Under the pieces are notes generated by a model that was not told where the DNA came from, did not search any database, and worked only from the letters and a program-made list of their open reading frames with translations. Both the position numbers and the translations under genes were made by a program. A stretch of DNA of 19,901 nt, taken from assembly GCA_035462025.1 (NCBI GenBank), contig DATHUR010000200.1:1-19901 (forward strand), written 5' to 3'. The DNA is from Egicoccus sp035462025 (GTDB lineage Bacteria; Actinomycetota; Nitriliruptoria; Nitriliruptorales; Nitriliruptoraceae). The first letter of the stretch is position 1; each line of letters begins with the position of its first letter. This document shows positions 6,963-14,382 of this stretch, piece by piece.

Positions 6963-7582
6963 GCGGCGGCAGCCGGGACCACCTGTTGCAGACGCCGTCG
7001 CAGACGGTCGGGCCGTTCTTCCACTTCGCCCTGACCGAGACGCCATTCGACCACCTCGACCCCGACGGGCACGCGGGTGACGCGATCGTGGTGGTCGGCA
7101 CCGTCCGCGACGGTGCGGGCGACCCCATCGACGACGCGATGGTCGAGGTGTGGCAGGCCGACGGCGGGGGCCGTTACCGGCATCCCGCCGACGGCCGGGT
7201 CGGCGACGTGTCCGGTTCATTCGTCGGTTTCGGTCGGGTGGCGACGGCCCAGGAGTCGGGCGAGTACCGCTTCGTGACCGTCATGCCGGGCACCGTGCCC
7301 GGCAGGGTGGGCCCCGGGGATGGACCGGGACGCGACGGCACCGTGCAGGCGCCCCACCTCAACGTGCAGGTGTTCGCGCGCGGCCTGCTCAACCACCTGC
7401 ACACGCGCATCTACTTCGCCGGCGCGGGCGCCAACGACGCCGACCCGGTCCTGGCCACCGTCCCCGCCGAGCGTCGCGCGACCCTGCTCGCCGAGCCCGA
7501 CGGTCACGAGGACGGACGCCCCCGCTACCGCTTCGACCTCGTCCTGCAGGGCGAGGGTGAGACCGTGTTCTTCGACGCCTGA
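6959..7582 (+). CDS. pcaG: Protocatechuate 3,4-dioxygenase alpha subunit
   Basis: Partner subunit of PcaH, 207 residues. It opens with the alpha-subunit signature LLQTPSQTVGPFFHFAL and has the intradiol dioxygenase core (MVEVWQADGGGRYRH, then GEYRFVTVMPG). The iron ligands are degenerate, as expected for alpha: PHLNVQVFARG stands where the beta subunit has HIH. The ATG overlaps the pcaH stop as ATGA, so the two subunits are made in equal amounts by coupling. Residues roughly 110-125 form a Gly/Pro/Arg-rich loop (PGRVGPGDGPGRDG), somewhat longer than the Pseudomonas loop as I remember it. Confidence 0.95.
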   Translation: MSGGSRDHLLQTPSQTVGPFFHFALTETPFDHLDPDGHAGDAIVVVGTVRDGAGDPIDDAMVEVWQADGGGRYRHPADGRVGDVSGSFVGFGRVATAQESGEYRFVTVMPGTVPGRVGPGDGPGRDGTVQAPHLNVQVFARGLLNHLHTRIYFAGAGANDADPVLATVPAERRATLLAEPDGHEDGRPRYRFDLVLQGEGETVFFDA

Positions 7583-7592
7583 GGAGCCCTGC

Positions 7593-8420
7593 GTGGCCGA
7601 GATCGTCTCCCTCCGCGACGCCGTCGCGACGCACGTCCACGACGGTGACGTGGTCGCCATGGAGGGGTTCACCCACCTGATCCCGTTCGCCGCCGCCCAC
7701 GAGATCATCCGGCAGGGCCGGCGCGACCTGACCCTGATCCGGATGACGCCCGACCTGGTGTACGACCAACTCATCGGGGCGGGGTGCGCCCGTCGCCTGA
7801 TCTTCTCCTGGGGCGGCAACCCCGGCGTCGGGTCGCTGCACCGGTTCCGGGACGCGGTCGAGCACGGCTGGCCGGCGCCGCTCGAGATCGAGGAGCACAG
7901 CCACGCCGCCATGGCCGCCGCCTACCACGCCGGCGCGGCCGGGCTGCCGTTCGCGACGTTGCGCGGGTACGCGGGCTCCGACCTGCGCCGGGTGAACCCC
8001 AACATCCGCAGCGTCGAGTGCCCCTTCACCGGCGAGCGGTTGGCCGCGGTCCCTGCCCACCGTCCCGACGTCGGCATCATCCACGCCCAGCGCGCCGACC
8101 GGGCCGGCAACGTGCTCGTCGAGGGCATCATCGGCGTCCAGAAGGAGACCGTGCTGGCCTCGACCCGCTCGATCGTGACCGTCGAGGAGGTCGTGGACGA
8201 CCTCGCCCCCCCGAGCCCGAACTCGGTGGTGCTACCGGCCTGGGCGGTGGACGCCGTCGCGGTCGCCCCCCGAGGCGCCGCGCCGTCCTATGCCCACGGC
8301 TACTACGCCCGCGACAACGCGTTCTACCTCGCCTGGGATGCCATCTCGCGCGACCGCGAACGCTTCGAGGCCTGGCTGCGCGAGCACGTCATGGACGTCG
8401 CGGCGGGTGTGTCGTCGTGA
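7593..8420 (+). CDS. pcaI: 3-oxoadipate CoA-transferase subunit A (CatI type)
   Basis: Subunit A of the enzyme that moves CoA from succinyl-CoA to beta-ketoadipate. The 275-residue protein resembles the GctA/CatI branch of family I CoA-transferases (CatI of Pseudomonas knackmussii B13), with MEGFTHLIPFAAAHEIIRQG, MTPDLVYDQLIGAG, SWGGNPGVGSLHRFRDAV and the C-terminal YAHGYYARDNAFYLAWD. It is not like the roughly 230-residue PcaI of P. putida. The start is GTG 7593, 10 bases after the pcaG stop, preceded by GAGGAG (7581-7586) and giving the family N-terminus MAEIVSLRDAV. The frame is open further upstream only in the shadow of pcaG. The 3-oxoadipate substrate is assigned from the operon context. 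Confidence 0.92.
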   Translation: MAEIVSLRDAVATHVHDGDVVAMEGFTHLIPFAAAHEIIRQGRRDLTLIRMTPDLVYDQLIGAGCARRLIFSWGGNPGVGSLHRFRDAVEHGWPAPLEIEEHSHAAMAAAYHAGAAGLPFATLRGYAGSDLRRVNPNIRSVECPFTGERLAAVPAHRPDVGIIHAQRADRAGNVLVEGIIGVQKETVLASTRSIVTVEEVVDDLAPPSPNSVVLPAWAVDAVAVAPRGAAPSYAHGYYARDNAFYLAWDAISRDRERFEAWLREHVMDVAAGVSS

Positions 8421-9232
8421 TCCGCCCGTCTACCGTGCCACCGACGACCGAAAGCCGTGCCGTGTCCGCCGCCACGCCGACCGAGACGATGACCGTGGTC
8501 GCCGCCCGCGCGCTGCGCAACGACGACGTCTGCTTCGTCGGCATCGGTGCCCCGTCCGAGGCATGCAACCTCGCCCGGCTCACCCACGCGCCCGACATCG
8601 TGCTGATCTACGAGTCCGGGACGCTGCAGACCCGCCCGGACGTGCTGCCGCTGTCCATCGGCGACGGCGAGTTGTGCGAGACGGCGCTGACCACGGTGCC
8701 GGTCGTGGAGATGTTCCAGTACTGGCTCCAGGGCGGGCGCATCTCCAAGGGCTTCCTCGGCGGGGCCCAGATCGACCGGTTCGCCAACATCAACACCACC
8801 GTGATCGGCGACTACGACCACCCCAAGGTCCGGCTGCCCGGCGGCGGCGGCGCCCCCGAGATCGCGGGCTCCTGCCGCGAGGTGCTCGTGACGGCCAAGC
8901 ACTCGTCGCGCACGTTCGTGGACACCGTGGACTTCGTGACCTCCCTGGGACACGGCGGTGGACCCGGTGACCGCGCGGCCGAAGGTCTGACCACGGCGGG
9001 GCCCGTGCTCGTCGTCACCGACCTGTGCACCTTGGCGCCCGATCCGCAGACCCGCGAACTGGTGGTGACCTCGCTGCACCCTGGCGTGACCCGCGAGCAG
9101 GTCAGCGACGCGACGGGTTGGCCGCTCCGGTTCGCCGACGAGGTCGCCACGACCCCACCGCCGACCGACGAGGAACTCCACGTGCTGCGCGACCTGCACG
9201 AGCGCACCGACCGGGCGCATGCCGGTGGCTGA
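8417..9232 (+). CDS. pcaJ: 3-oxoadipate CoA-transferase subunit B (CatJ type)
   Basis: Subunit B of the transferase, paired with PcaI. It carries the CatJ pattern: CFVGIGAPSEACNLARLTHAP, then LIYESGTLQTRPDVLPLSIGDGE (read in two adjoining parts), FQYWLQGGRISKGFLGGAQ, DRFANINTTVIGDY and VTSLHPGVTREQV. The Glu of the YESG segment (residue 66 from this start) is at the place expected for the catalytic glutamate that forms the CoA thioester. The start is uncertain. GTG 8417 overlaps the pcaI stop as GTGA and fits the operon's coupling habit (271 residues). GTG 8462 has a weak GAAAG upstream and gives an N-terminus (VSAATPTETMTV) closer to the family length (256 residues). Confidence 0.92.
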   Translation: MIRPSTVPPTTESRAVSAATPTETMTVVAARALRNDDVCFVGIGAPSEACNLARLTHAPDIVLIYESGTLQTRPDVLPLSIGDGELCETALTTVPVVEMFQYWLQGGRISKGFLGGAQIDRFANINTTVIGDYDHPKVRLPGGGGAPEIAGSCREVLVTAKHSSRTFVDTVDFVTSLGHGGGPGDRAAEGLTTAGPVLVVTDLCTLAPDPQTRELVVTSLHPGVTREQVSDATGWPLRFADEVATTPPPTDEELHVLRDLHERTDRAHAGG

Positions 9233-10598
9233 CCCGCGCTGGTCCGATGGCCTGCTCGAGGCGGGGTTCGGAGCCCCCGATCTGGCCGCGTCGGTCGGTT
9301 GGTCCGCACGCGTGACCCGCATGGTCGAGGTCGAGGCCGCACTCGGCCGGGCACTGGGCCGGGCCGGCGTCGTCCCGGACGCGGTCGCCGCGGCCATCGC
9401 GGACGCCTGCAGGGCCGACCGGGTGGACGTCGACGACCTCGCCCGGTCGGCACCGAGCGCACCGACCCCCGTCATCCCGTTGGTCGGCGCCCTCGTCGCC
9501 CGGTGCGACGACCCGGAGGCGGCTGCCTGGTTGCACCACGGCGCGACCAGCCAGGACATCGTCGACACCGCGGCGATCCTGCAGGTCCGCGACGCGCTCG
9601 TCCACCTCGACACCGGCCTCGCAGCGCTCGCCGAGACCTGCGCCGGCCTCGCGGCGACGCATCGCGCCACCGTCATGGCCGGCCGCACGCTCGGTCAGCA
9701 GGCGGTGCCGGTCACGTTCGGGCTGCAGGCGGCACGCTGGCTCGGGATGGTCGACCGGCGGCGCCGCATGCTCGCGGCGCTGCGGCCATCGCTCCTGGTG
9801 GTCCAGTTCGGTGGTGCCGCCGGCACGCTGGGCGTCTACGGCGACCTCGGTCCCGACGTGCTGGCCGCCCTGGCCGATGAACTCGGCCTCGCCGTGCCCG
9901 AACTGCCCTGGCACGCCGAACGCGACCGCATCGTCGACCTCGCGGGCTGGCTGGCCGGCGTCGCCGCGATGGTCGAGAAGGTCGCCACCGACCTGCTCCT
10001 GCACGCGCAGACCGAGGTGGCCGAACTGCGACAGGCGCCCGGCGCCGGACCCGGTTCGTCGGCGATGCCCCACAAGGCCAACGCCACGCACGCCGTCGCC
10101 GCCCGGGCAGCCGCCCGGCTCGCCCGGGGCGAGTGCCACGTGCTGGTCGACGCCGCGGGCGGCAACGAGTTCGAACGCGCCGCCGGCGCGTGGCAGGCCG
10201 AGTGGGTCGCCCTGCCGTCGGCGCTGGTTCGCACCGCCGGCGCCCTCGCACGCCTTCGCGCCGCGCTCGACGGGCTCGAGGTCGACGCCGACCGTATGCG
10301 CCACAACCTCGCGGTCGGCCTCGGCCTGACCTCGACCGAAGCGTTGGCGGGCGCGCTGACCCCCGCGCTCGGCCGACCGGCGGCCCAGGCGCTCGTCGGC
10401 GACGTCGCCGCCCGTGCGCTGGCCGAGTCCCGCGCGCTCGCCGAGGTCGCGGCCGAGGACGCCCGGGTCACCGACGTGCTCGATCCCGCAACGCTCGCCG
10501 CCACCCTCGACCCGGCCTCCGTGGTCGCCACGGCGGGTCCCATGGTCGATCGGGCCCTCGCGGTCCACGAGCGCACCGTGCGTGAGCTGGCGCCATGA
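9219..10598 (+). CDS. pcaB: 3-carboxy-cis,cis-muconate cycloisomerase
   Basis: Converts beta-carboxymuconate to gamma-carboxymuconolactone. The 459-residue protein belongs to the fumarase/aspartase superfamily. It has the HHGATSQDIVDTA segment (conserved region 2, around residues 106-118) and the signature loop GSSAMPHKANA (279-289), whose serine acts as the catalytic base in relatives. Most members read GSSxMPxKxNP; here the last two positions of the consensus, usually Arg-Asn-Pro in this subgroup, are Ala-Asn-Ala. The length agrees with bacterial PcaB (about 450). It begins 14 bases before the pcaJ stop, without a strong ribosome site, so it is probably read by coupled translation. It overlaps pcaD as ATGA. 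Confidence 0.94.
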   Translation: MPVADPRWSDGLLEAGFGAPDLAASVGWSARVTRMVEVEAALGRALGRAGVVPDAVAAAIADACRADRVDVDDLARSAPSAPTPVIPLVGALVARCDDPEAAAWLHHGATSQDIVDTAAILQVRDALVHLDTGLAALAETCAGLAATHRATVMAGRTLGQQAVPVTFGLQAARWLGMVDRRRRMLAALRPSLLVVQFGGAAGTLGVYGDLGPDVLAALADELGLAVPELPWHAERDRIVDLAGWLAGVAAMVEKVATDLLLHAQTEVAELRQAPGAGPGSSAMPHKANATHAVAARAAARLARGECHVLVDAAGGNEFERAAGAWQAEWVALPSALVRTAGALARLRAALDGLEVDADRMRHNLAVGLGLTSTEALAGALTPALGRPAAQALVGDVAARALAESRALAEVAAEDARVTDVLDPATLAATLDPASVVATAGPMVDRALAVHERTVRELAP

Positions 10599-11404
10599 CC
10601 GACCGCATCGCCACCCACGGTGAGGTCGACCTGCGCATCCGCCTCGACGGCGACCCGGCAACGCCCCCACTGCTGCTGATCAACTCGCTCGGTACCGACC
10701 TGTCGTCCTGGGACGCCCAGGTCGCTGCCTGGTCCTCCGCCCGCCGCGTGGTCCGCTACGACCAGCGCGGCCACGGTCGCTCCAGCGTGCCGTCCGGGCC
10801 GTACACGCTCGAGCAGTTCGGTACCGACGCCCTCGCCGTCCTCGACACCTGCGGCATCGCACGCGCCGACCTGTGCGGGCTGTCCCTCGGCGGGCTCGTC
10901 GCCCTGTGGCTGGCCGTCCACGCCCCCGATCGCGTCGGACGCGTGGTCCTGGCCGACACCGCCGCGCGCATCGGCACCGAGGACGCGTGGCGGACCCGGG
11001 CCGCGCTCGTTCGTGAGCAGGGGATGGACGCGGTCGTCGACCTCGTCCTCGACCGGTTCTTCAGCCCCGCCTTCCTCGCCTCCGGGGACCCGGGGGTCGA
11101 GCGTGTCCGCCAGGCCCTGCGGTCGGCCGACCCCGAGGGCTACGCGGCGAGTTGTGACGCGCTCGCCGCCGCCGACCTCCGCGAGCGGGCAGCCGAGGTG
11201 GCCGCCGCGTGCCTGGTCGTGGTCGGCACCGCCGACGCCGCGACGCCGCCCGCCGATGCGCAGCAGCTGCGCGACCTCGTCCCCGCTGCCGCCTACGCCG
11301 AGCTCGAGGGCGCCGGCCATCTCGCCAACCTCGAACGCCCGGACGAGTTCACCCGGCTCGTCGCCGACTTCCTCGCCCGCCACCAGGAGCACCCCGATGC
11401 GTGA
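10595..11404 (+). CDS. pcaD: 3-oxoadipate enol-lactonase
   Basis: Alpha/beta hydrolase that opens beta-ketoadipate enol-lactone to beta-ketoadipate. The 269-residue protein shows the usual triad: Ser97 in the nucleophile elbow GLSLGG, Asp214 in GTADAATPP and His242 in GAGHLANLE. The oxyanion region lies near NSLGTDLSSWD, and the YDQRGHGRSS turn is typical of PcaD/MhpC-like hydrolases. The length equals stand-alone PcaD proteins, and no CMD domain is fused to it. The ATG overlaps the pcaB stop, and the end overlaps pcaF by 8 bases. Confidence 0.94.
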   Translation: MTDRIATHGEVDLRIRLDGDPATPPLLLINSLGTDLSSWDAQVAAWSSARRVVRYDQRGHGRSSVPSGPYTLEQFGTDALAVLDTCGIARADLCGLSLGGLVALWLAVHAPDRVGRVVLADTAARIGTEDAWRTRAALVREQGMDAVVDLVLDRFFSPAFLASGDPGVERVRQALRSADPEGYAASCDALAAADLRERAAEVAAACLVVVGTADAATPPADAQQLRDLVPAAAYAELEGAGHLANLERPDEFTRLVADFLARHQEHPDA

Positions 11405-12611
11405 CGCCGTCATCTGCGAGCCGCTGCGGACGCCGGTCGGACGATTCGGCGGCGTGCTGCGCGACGTGCCGGCCGCCGCCCTGGCCGCGACGGTGATCCG
11501 GGCGCTGCTCGAGCGCACCGCCCTCGACCCCACCGCGGTCGACGACGTGATCCTCGGCCAGGGCTACCCCAACGGCGAGGCACCCGCGATCGGGCGCGTC
11601 GCCGCACTCGACGCCGGCCTGCCCGTCGAGGTGCCCGGCCTGCAACTCGACCGGCGCTGCGGGTCGGGGCTGCAGGCGATCGCGGACGCGGCCATGCGGG
11701 TGCAGACGGGGGTCTGTGACGTGGTGATCGCCGGCGGCGCCGAGTCGATGAGCCAGGTCGAGTTCTACACCGACCGGATCAGGTGGGGCGTCAAGGGCGG
11801 CGGGGTCGAACTGTCCGACCGGCTCGCGCGAGCCCGCATCACGGCCGGGGGCGCGGACCACCCGGTGCCGGGCGGCATGATCGAGACGGCCGAGAACCTG
11901 CGCCGTGACCATTCGATCAGCCGCGAGCGGCAGGACGAACTGGCGCTGCGCTCGCACCAGCGGGCGGTCGCCGCCCAGCAGGCGGGCCGCTTCGCCGACG
12001 AGATCGTCCCGGTCGAGGTGCCCCAGCGGAAGAGGGAGCCGCTGGTGGTCGACACCGACGAACACCCGCGCGCGGACACCACCCCCGAGTCGCTGGCCGG
12101 CCTGCGCCCGATCATGGGCCGCCAGGACGACGCCGCGACCGTCACCGCCGGCAACGCCTCGGGCCAGAACGACGGCGCGGCCGCCTGCCTCGTCACCACG
12201 CCCGAGCGCGCCGAGCAGTTGGGTCTGCGTCCGCTTGCCAGGCTGGTGACCTGGGCGGTCGCGGGTGTGCCACCGGCGACCATGGGCATCGGACCGGTGC
12301 CCGCGACCGCCAAGGTGCTCGATCGCGCGGGCATCACCATGGACGACCTCGACCTCGTCGAACTCAACGAGGCGTTCGCCGCCCAGGCACTCGCGGTCAC
12401 CGACACGTGGGGGCTCGACCCCATCGGCGACGAGCGTTTCAATCCCAATGGCTCGGGCATCTCGCTGGGCCACCCGGTCGGCGCCACCGGTGCGCGGATC
12501 CTGGCCACCATGCTGCGCGAACTCGACCGTCGGGGCGGTCACTACGCCCTCGAGACGATGTGCATCGGCGGCGGCCAGGGCATGGCGGCGCTGTTCGAAC
12601 GCGTCGGGTGA
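11397..12611 (+). CDS. pcaF: Beta-ketoadipyl-CoA thiolase
   Basis: Last step of the pathway: cleavage of beta-ketoadipyl-CoA by CoA into succinyl-CoA and acetyl-CoA. The 404-residue protein has the thiolase catalytic residues Cys88 (RRCGSGLQA), His359 (GHPVGATGAR) and Cys389 (CIGGGQGMA), and the NEAFAAQ motif at 324-330. The start at 11397 is preceded by AGGAG (11385-11389) and gives the standard N-terminus MRDAVICEPLRTPVGRFGG. The nucleophile region resembles general actinobacterial acetyl-CoA acetyltransferases more than Pseudomonas PcaF, so the specific substrate rests on operon position. It is the last gene of the operon. Confidence 0.9.
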   Translation: MRDAVICEPLRTPVGRFGGVLRDVPAAALAATVIRALLERTALDPTAVDDVILGQGYPNGEAPAIGRVAALDAGLPVEVPGLQLDRRCGSGLQAIADAAMRVQTGVCDVVIAGGAESMSQVEFYTDRIRWGVKGGGVELSDRLARARITAGGADHPVPGGMIETAENLRRDHSISRERQDELALRSHQRAVAAQQAGRFADEIVPVEVPQRKREPLVVDTDEHPRADTTPESLAGLRPIMGRQDDAATVTAGNASGQNDGAAACLVTTPERAEQLGLRPLARLVTWAVAGVPPATMGIGPVPATAKVLDRAGITMDDLDLVELNEAFAAQALAVTDTWGLDPIGDERFNPNGSGISLGHPVGATGARILATMLRELDRRGGHYALETMCIGGGQGMAALFERVG

Positions 12612-12612
12612 C

Positions 12613-12631
12613 CCTGCCACGCGGCTAGCGT
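12613..12631 (+). promoter_or_regulatory. Candidate promoter element of the first usp gene
   Basis: Directly after the pcaF stop there is CCTGCC (12613-12618) followed by GCTAGCGT (12624-12631). TAGCGT (12626-12631) fits a TANNNT -10 element. The same two words occur, also right after a stop codon, before the second usp gene. There is no recognisable -35. Confidence 0.3.
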
Positions 12632-12664
12632 TCGGATCGGTGCCGGACGAGTGGGCGGAGCACG

Positions 12665-13102
12665 GTGGGTCGGATCGTGGTCGGTGTCGACGGGTCGGAG
12701 GGCTCGCGGCAGGCACTGCTGTGGGCGGCGAAGGAAGCCGCGCTCAGGGGATCCAGCCTCGAGGTGATCCACACGTACGCGCCGCCCCAGGACGCCGACG
12801 TCTCGGGGAGCGCGACGTCGACGGCCAACTACTTCGAAGCCGCCGGCGAGGTCGCCCGCGAACTCGTGGAGGGCATGGCCGTCGCGGTCGAGGGTGTCGA
12901 GGTGCACACGGACGCGCTCGAGAGCTTCGACCCAGCGCAGACGCTCATCGAGCGGTCGGCGGGAGCGGACATGCTCGTGGTCAGCTCCCGTGGACGTGGC
13001 GGCCTGCGCAGTCTGTTGCTGGGCTCGGTCAGCCACCAGTGCGCCCAGCACGCGACGTGCCCGGTCGTGATCGTCCGTTCGGGGCCACCCGGATCGGCCT
13101 GA
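12665..13102 (+). CDS. Universal stress protein (UspA family)
   Basis: Cytoplasmic UspA-fold protein of 145 residues. It starts with the strand and loop IVVGVDGSEGSRQALLWAA, whose Asp is the usual nucleotide-contact position. Near its end it has SSRGRGGLRSLLLGS followed by VSHQCAQHATCPVVIV. This is the ATP-binding motif G-x2-G-x9-G-S, but its first glycine is replaced by serine. The GTG start at 12665 has GGCGGAG 5 bases upstream. It follows the pca operon at 53 bases, probably with its own promoter. Its role is unknown; members bind ATP or AMP and act in stress and dormancy responses. Confidence 0.88.
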   Translation: MGRIVVGVDGSEGSRQALLWAAKEAALRGSSLEVIHTYAPPQDADVSGSATSTANYFEAAGEVARELVEGMAVAVEGVEVHTDALESFDPAQTLIERSAGADMLVVSSRGRGGLRSLLLGSVSHQCAQHATCPVVIVRSGPPGSA

Positions 13103-13116
13103 CCTGCCGCTAGCGT
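13103..13116 (+). promoter_or_regulatory. Candidate promoter element of the second usp gene
   Basis: CCTGCC (13103-13108) is followed directly by GCTAGCGT (13109-13116). These are the same words found before the first usp gene, there separated by 5 bases. TAGCGT (13111-13116) would be the -10 element. The distance to the start codon is about 26 bases. Confidence 0.3.
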
Positions 13117-13142
13117 GCGCACGACGAGCGAATGGAGTCGTG

Positions 13143-13562
13143 GTGAGTGTCGTGGTGTGCACACCCGGGGGTTCCCAGGGCGAGGTCCTGGCCCGGGCCG
13201 GAGCCGACCAGGCCAAGCTTGCGGCGGACGAACTGGTGCTCCTGCGCTACGTCCAGGCCACCGACGACGCCGAACGCGGTGTCGAGTCGGTCGTCGACGA
13301 GGCACTCGCCGACCTTCGTGCGCAGGCCCGTTCGCTCGAGTCACTGGGGATCACCAGCCGTGCCGAGGTCGTGGCCGGCCCGGGCGAGGACGCCGGCCCC
13401 AAACTGCTCGAGGCGATCCGTCGCATCGACGCCGACCTGGTCGTGATCGGGATCCGGTCGCGGTCGCGGGTCGGCAAGCTGCTGCTGGGCTCCATCGCCC
13501 AGGACCTGCTGCTCGCGGCCGGCCGCAAGATCCTGGCCGTCCCGGTCGAACCCGGCAGCTGA
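13143..13562 (+). CDS. Universal stress protein (UspA-like, divergent subgroup)
   Basis: A shorter UspA-fold protein of 139 residues. It lacks the N-terminal VGVDGS strand; it starts SVVVCTPGGSQGEVLARAGAD. At the end it has GIRSRSRVGKLLLGS followed by IAQDLLLAAGRKILAVP, where the middle glycine of G-x2-G-x9-G-S is serine. Nucleotide binding is therefore less certain than in its neighbour. GTG 13143 is chosen over GTG 13140 because GGAG (13134-13137) is then 5 bases away. It may form a pair with the upstream usp product. Confidence 0.82.
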   Translation: MSVVVCTPGGSQGEVLARAGADQAKLAADELVLLRYVQATDDAERGVESVVDEALADLRAQARSLESLGITSRAEVVAGPGEDAGPKLLEAIRRIDADLVVIGIRSRSRVGKLLLGSIAQDLLLAAGRKILAVPVEPGS

Positions 13563-13568
13563 TCTGCG

Positions 13569-14366
13569 GTGCCGGACGGGCTGCCGCCGCTGCCGGACGG
13601 GCTGCGGGCCGTGCGCGCCGAACGGCTGGCCGGCGGTGACGTCGCACGCGCCTGGCGGGCCGTCCTGGCCGACGGCCGCCACGTCGTGGTGAAGGCGACG
13701 CCCTACGACGCCGGCCTCGAGGCCGAGGGGCTAGGTGCGCTCGCGGACGCCGGCGCGCCCGTCCCGGCCGTCGTGGCTGTCAGCGGCGACGTGCTGGTGA
13801 TGGACGAGGTGTCCGGACCAGCCGACTGGGCGGGCCTCGGCGCGGCGCTGGCGGCCGTGCACGGCCACCACGGACCCGCGTTCGGCTGGCACCGCGACAA
13901 CGTGATCGGGCCGCTGCCGCAGGCGAACGGATGGTGTGCACGGTCCGGCGAGTTCGTGGTCGAGCGCCGCATCCGGCCCCACCTCGAGGTCCTGCCCGCC
14001 GCGGTCGCCACCCGCCTGGCTGCCGCGTGTGACGGCCCGCTGCCGGATCTGCTCGACGAACACGACCCCGCACCCAGCCTGGTCCACGGCGATCTGTGGA
14101 CCGGCAACGTCGTCGACGGGCGCTGGCTGATCGACCCGGCCGTGCACCGCGCCGACCGCGAGACCGACCTCGCGATGCTGACCTTGTTCGGCTCGCCACC
14201 GCCGGCGTTCTGGTCGGCCTACGCGGCGGTCGCGCCGCTGCCGGAGGGGTGGCGGCGACGTCGGCCGGCCCTGCAGTTGCCGCCCCTGCTGGTCCACGTG
14301 CGGCTGTTCGGCGCCGGCTACGTCCGCAGCCTCGTGGCCGCCATGGACGCCGCCGGACTGCCCTGA
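13569..14366 (+). CDS. Fructosamine kinase family protein
   Basis: Small kinase of 265 residues in the fructosamine-3-kinase / aminoglycoside-phosphotransferase-like superfamily. Visible elements are Lys42 (VVVKA) and the family signature FGWHRDNVIGPLPQANGW (residues 105-122). The catalytic loop is LVHGDLWTGN, with Asp175 and Asn180. LIDPAVHRADRETDLAM has metal-binding Asp189 in the DPA form that replaces DFG in this family. Known members phosphorylate protein-bound or free fructosamines (or ribulosamines) so that the sugar adduct falls off, a deglycation repair. It starts with GTG 7 bases after the usp stop, without a strong ribosome site, and is probably cotranscribed with it. Confidence 0.9.
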   Translation: MPDGLPPLPDGLRAVRAERLAGGDVARAWRAVLADGRHVVVKATPYDAGLEAEGLGALADAGAPVPAVVAVSGDVLVMDEVSGPADWAGLGAALAAVHGHHGPAFGWHRDNVIGPLPQANGWCARSGEFVVERRIRPHLEVLPAAVATRLAAACDGPLPDLLDEHDPAPSLVHGDLWTGNVVDGRWLIDPAVHRADRETDLAMLTLFGSPPPAFWSAYAAVAPLPEGWRRRRPALQLPPLLVHVRLFGAGYVRSLVAAMDAAGLP

Positions 14367-14382
14367 CCGCGACGGCGGTCAG
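14363..14382. terminator. Candidate bidirectional hairpin between convergent genes
   Basis: CTGACCGC (14363-14370) and GCGGTCAG (14375-14382) form a perfect 8-bp stem with the loop GACG. The stem contains the stop codons of both convergent genes. Three of the eight pairs follow automatically from two facing TGA codons, so the effective evidence is five extra pairs. No T-run follows on either strand, so intrinsic termination is plausible but unproven. Confidence 0.45.

Noticed and set aside
8324..10670. Long open frames on the minus strand (454 and 522 residues)
   Set aside because: They are low-complexity Arg/Gly/Asp-rich translations lying across pcaJ and pcaB, without ribosome sites or domains.
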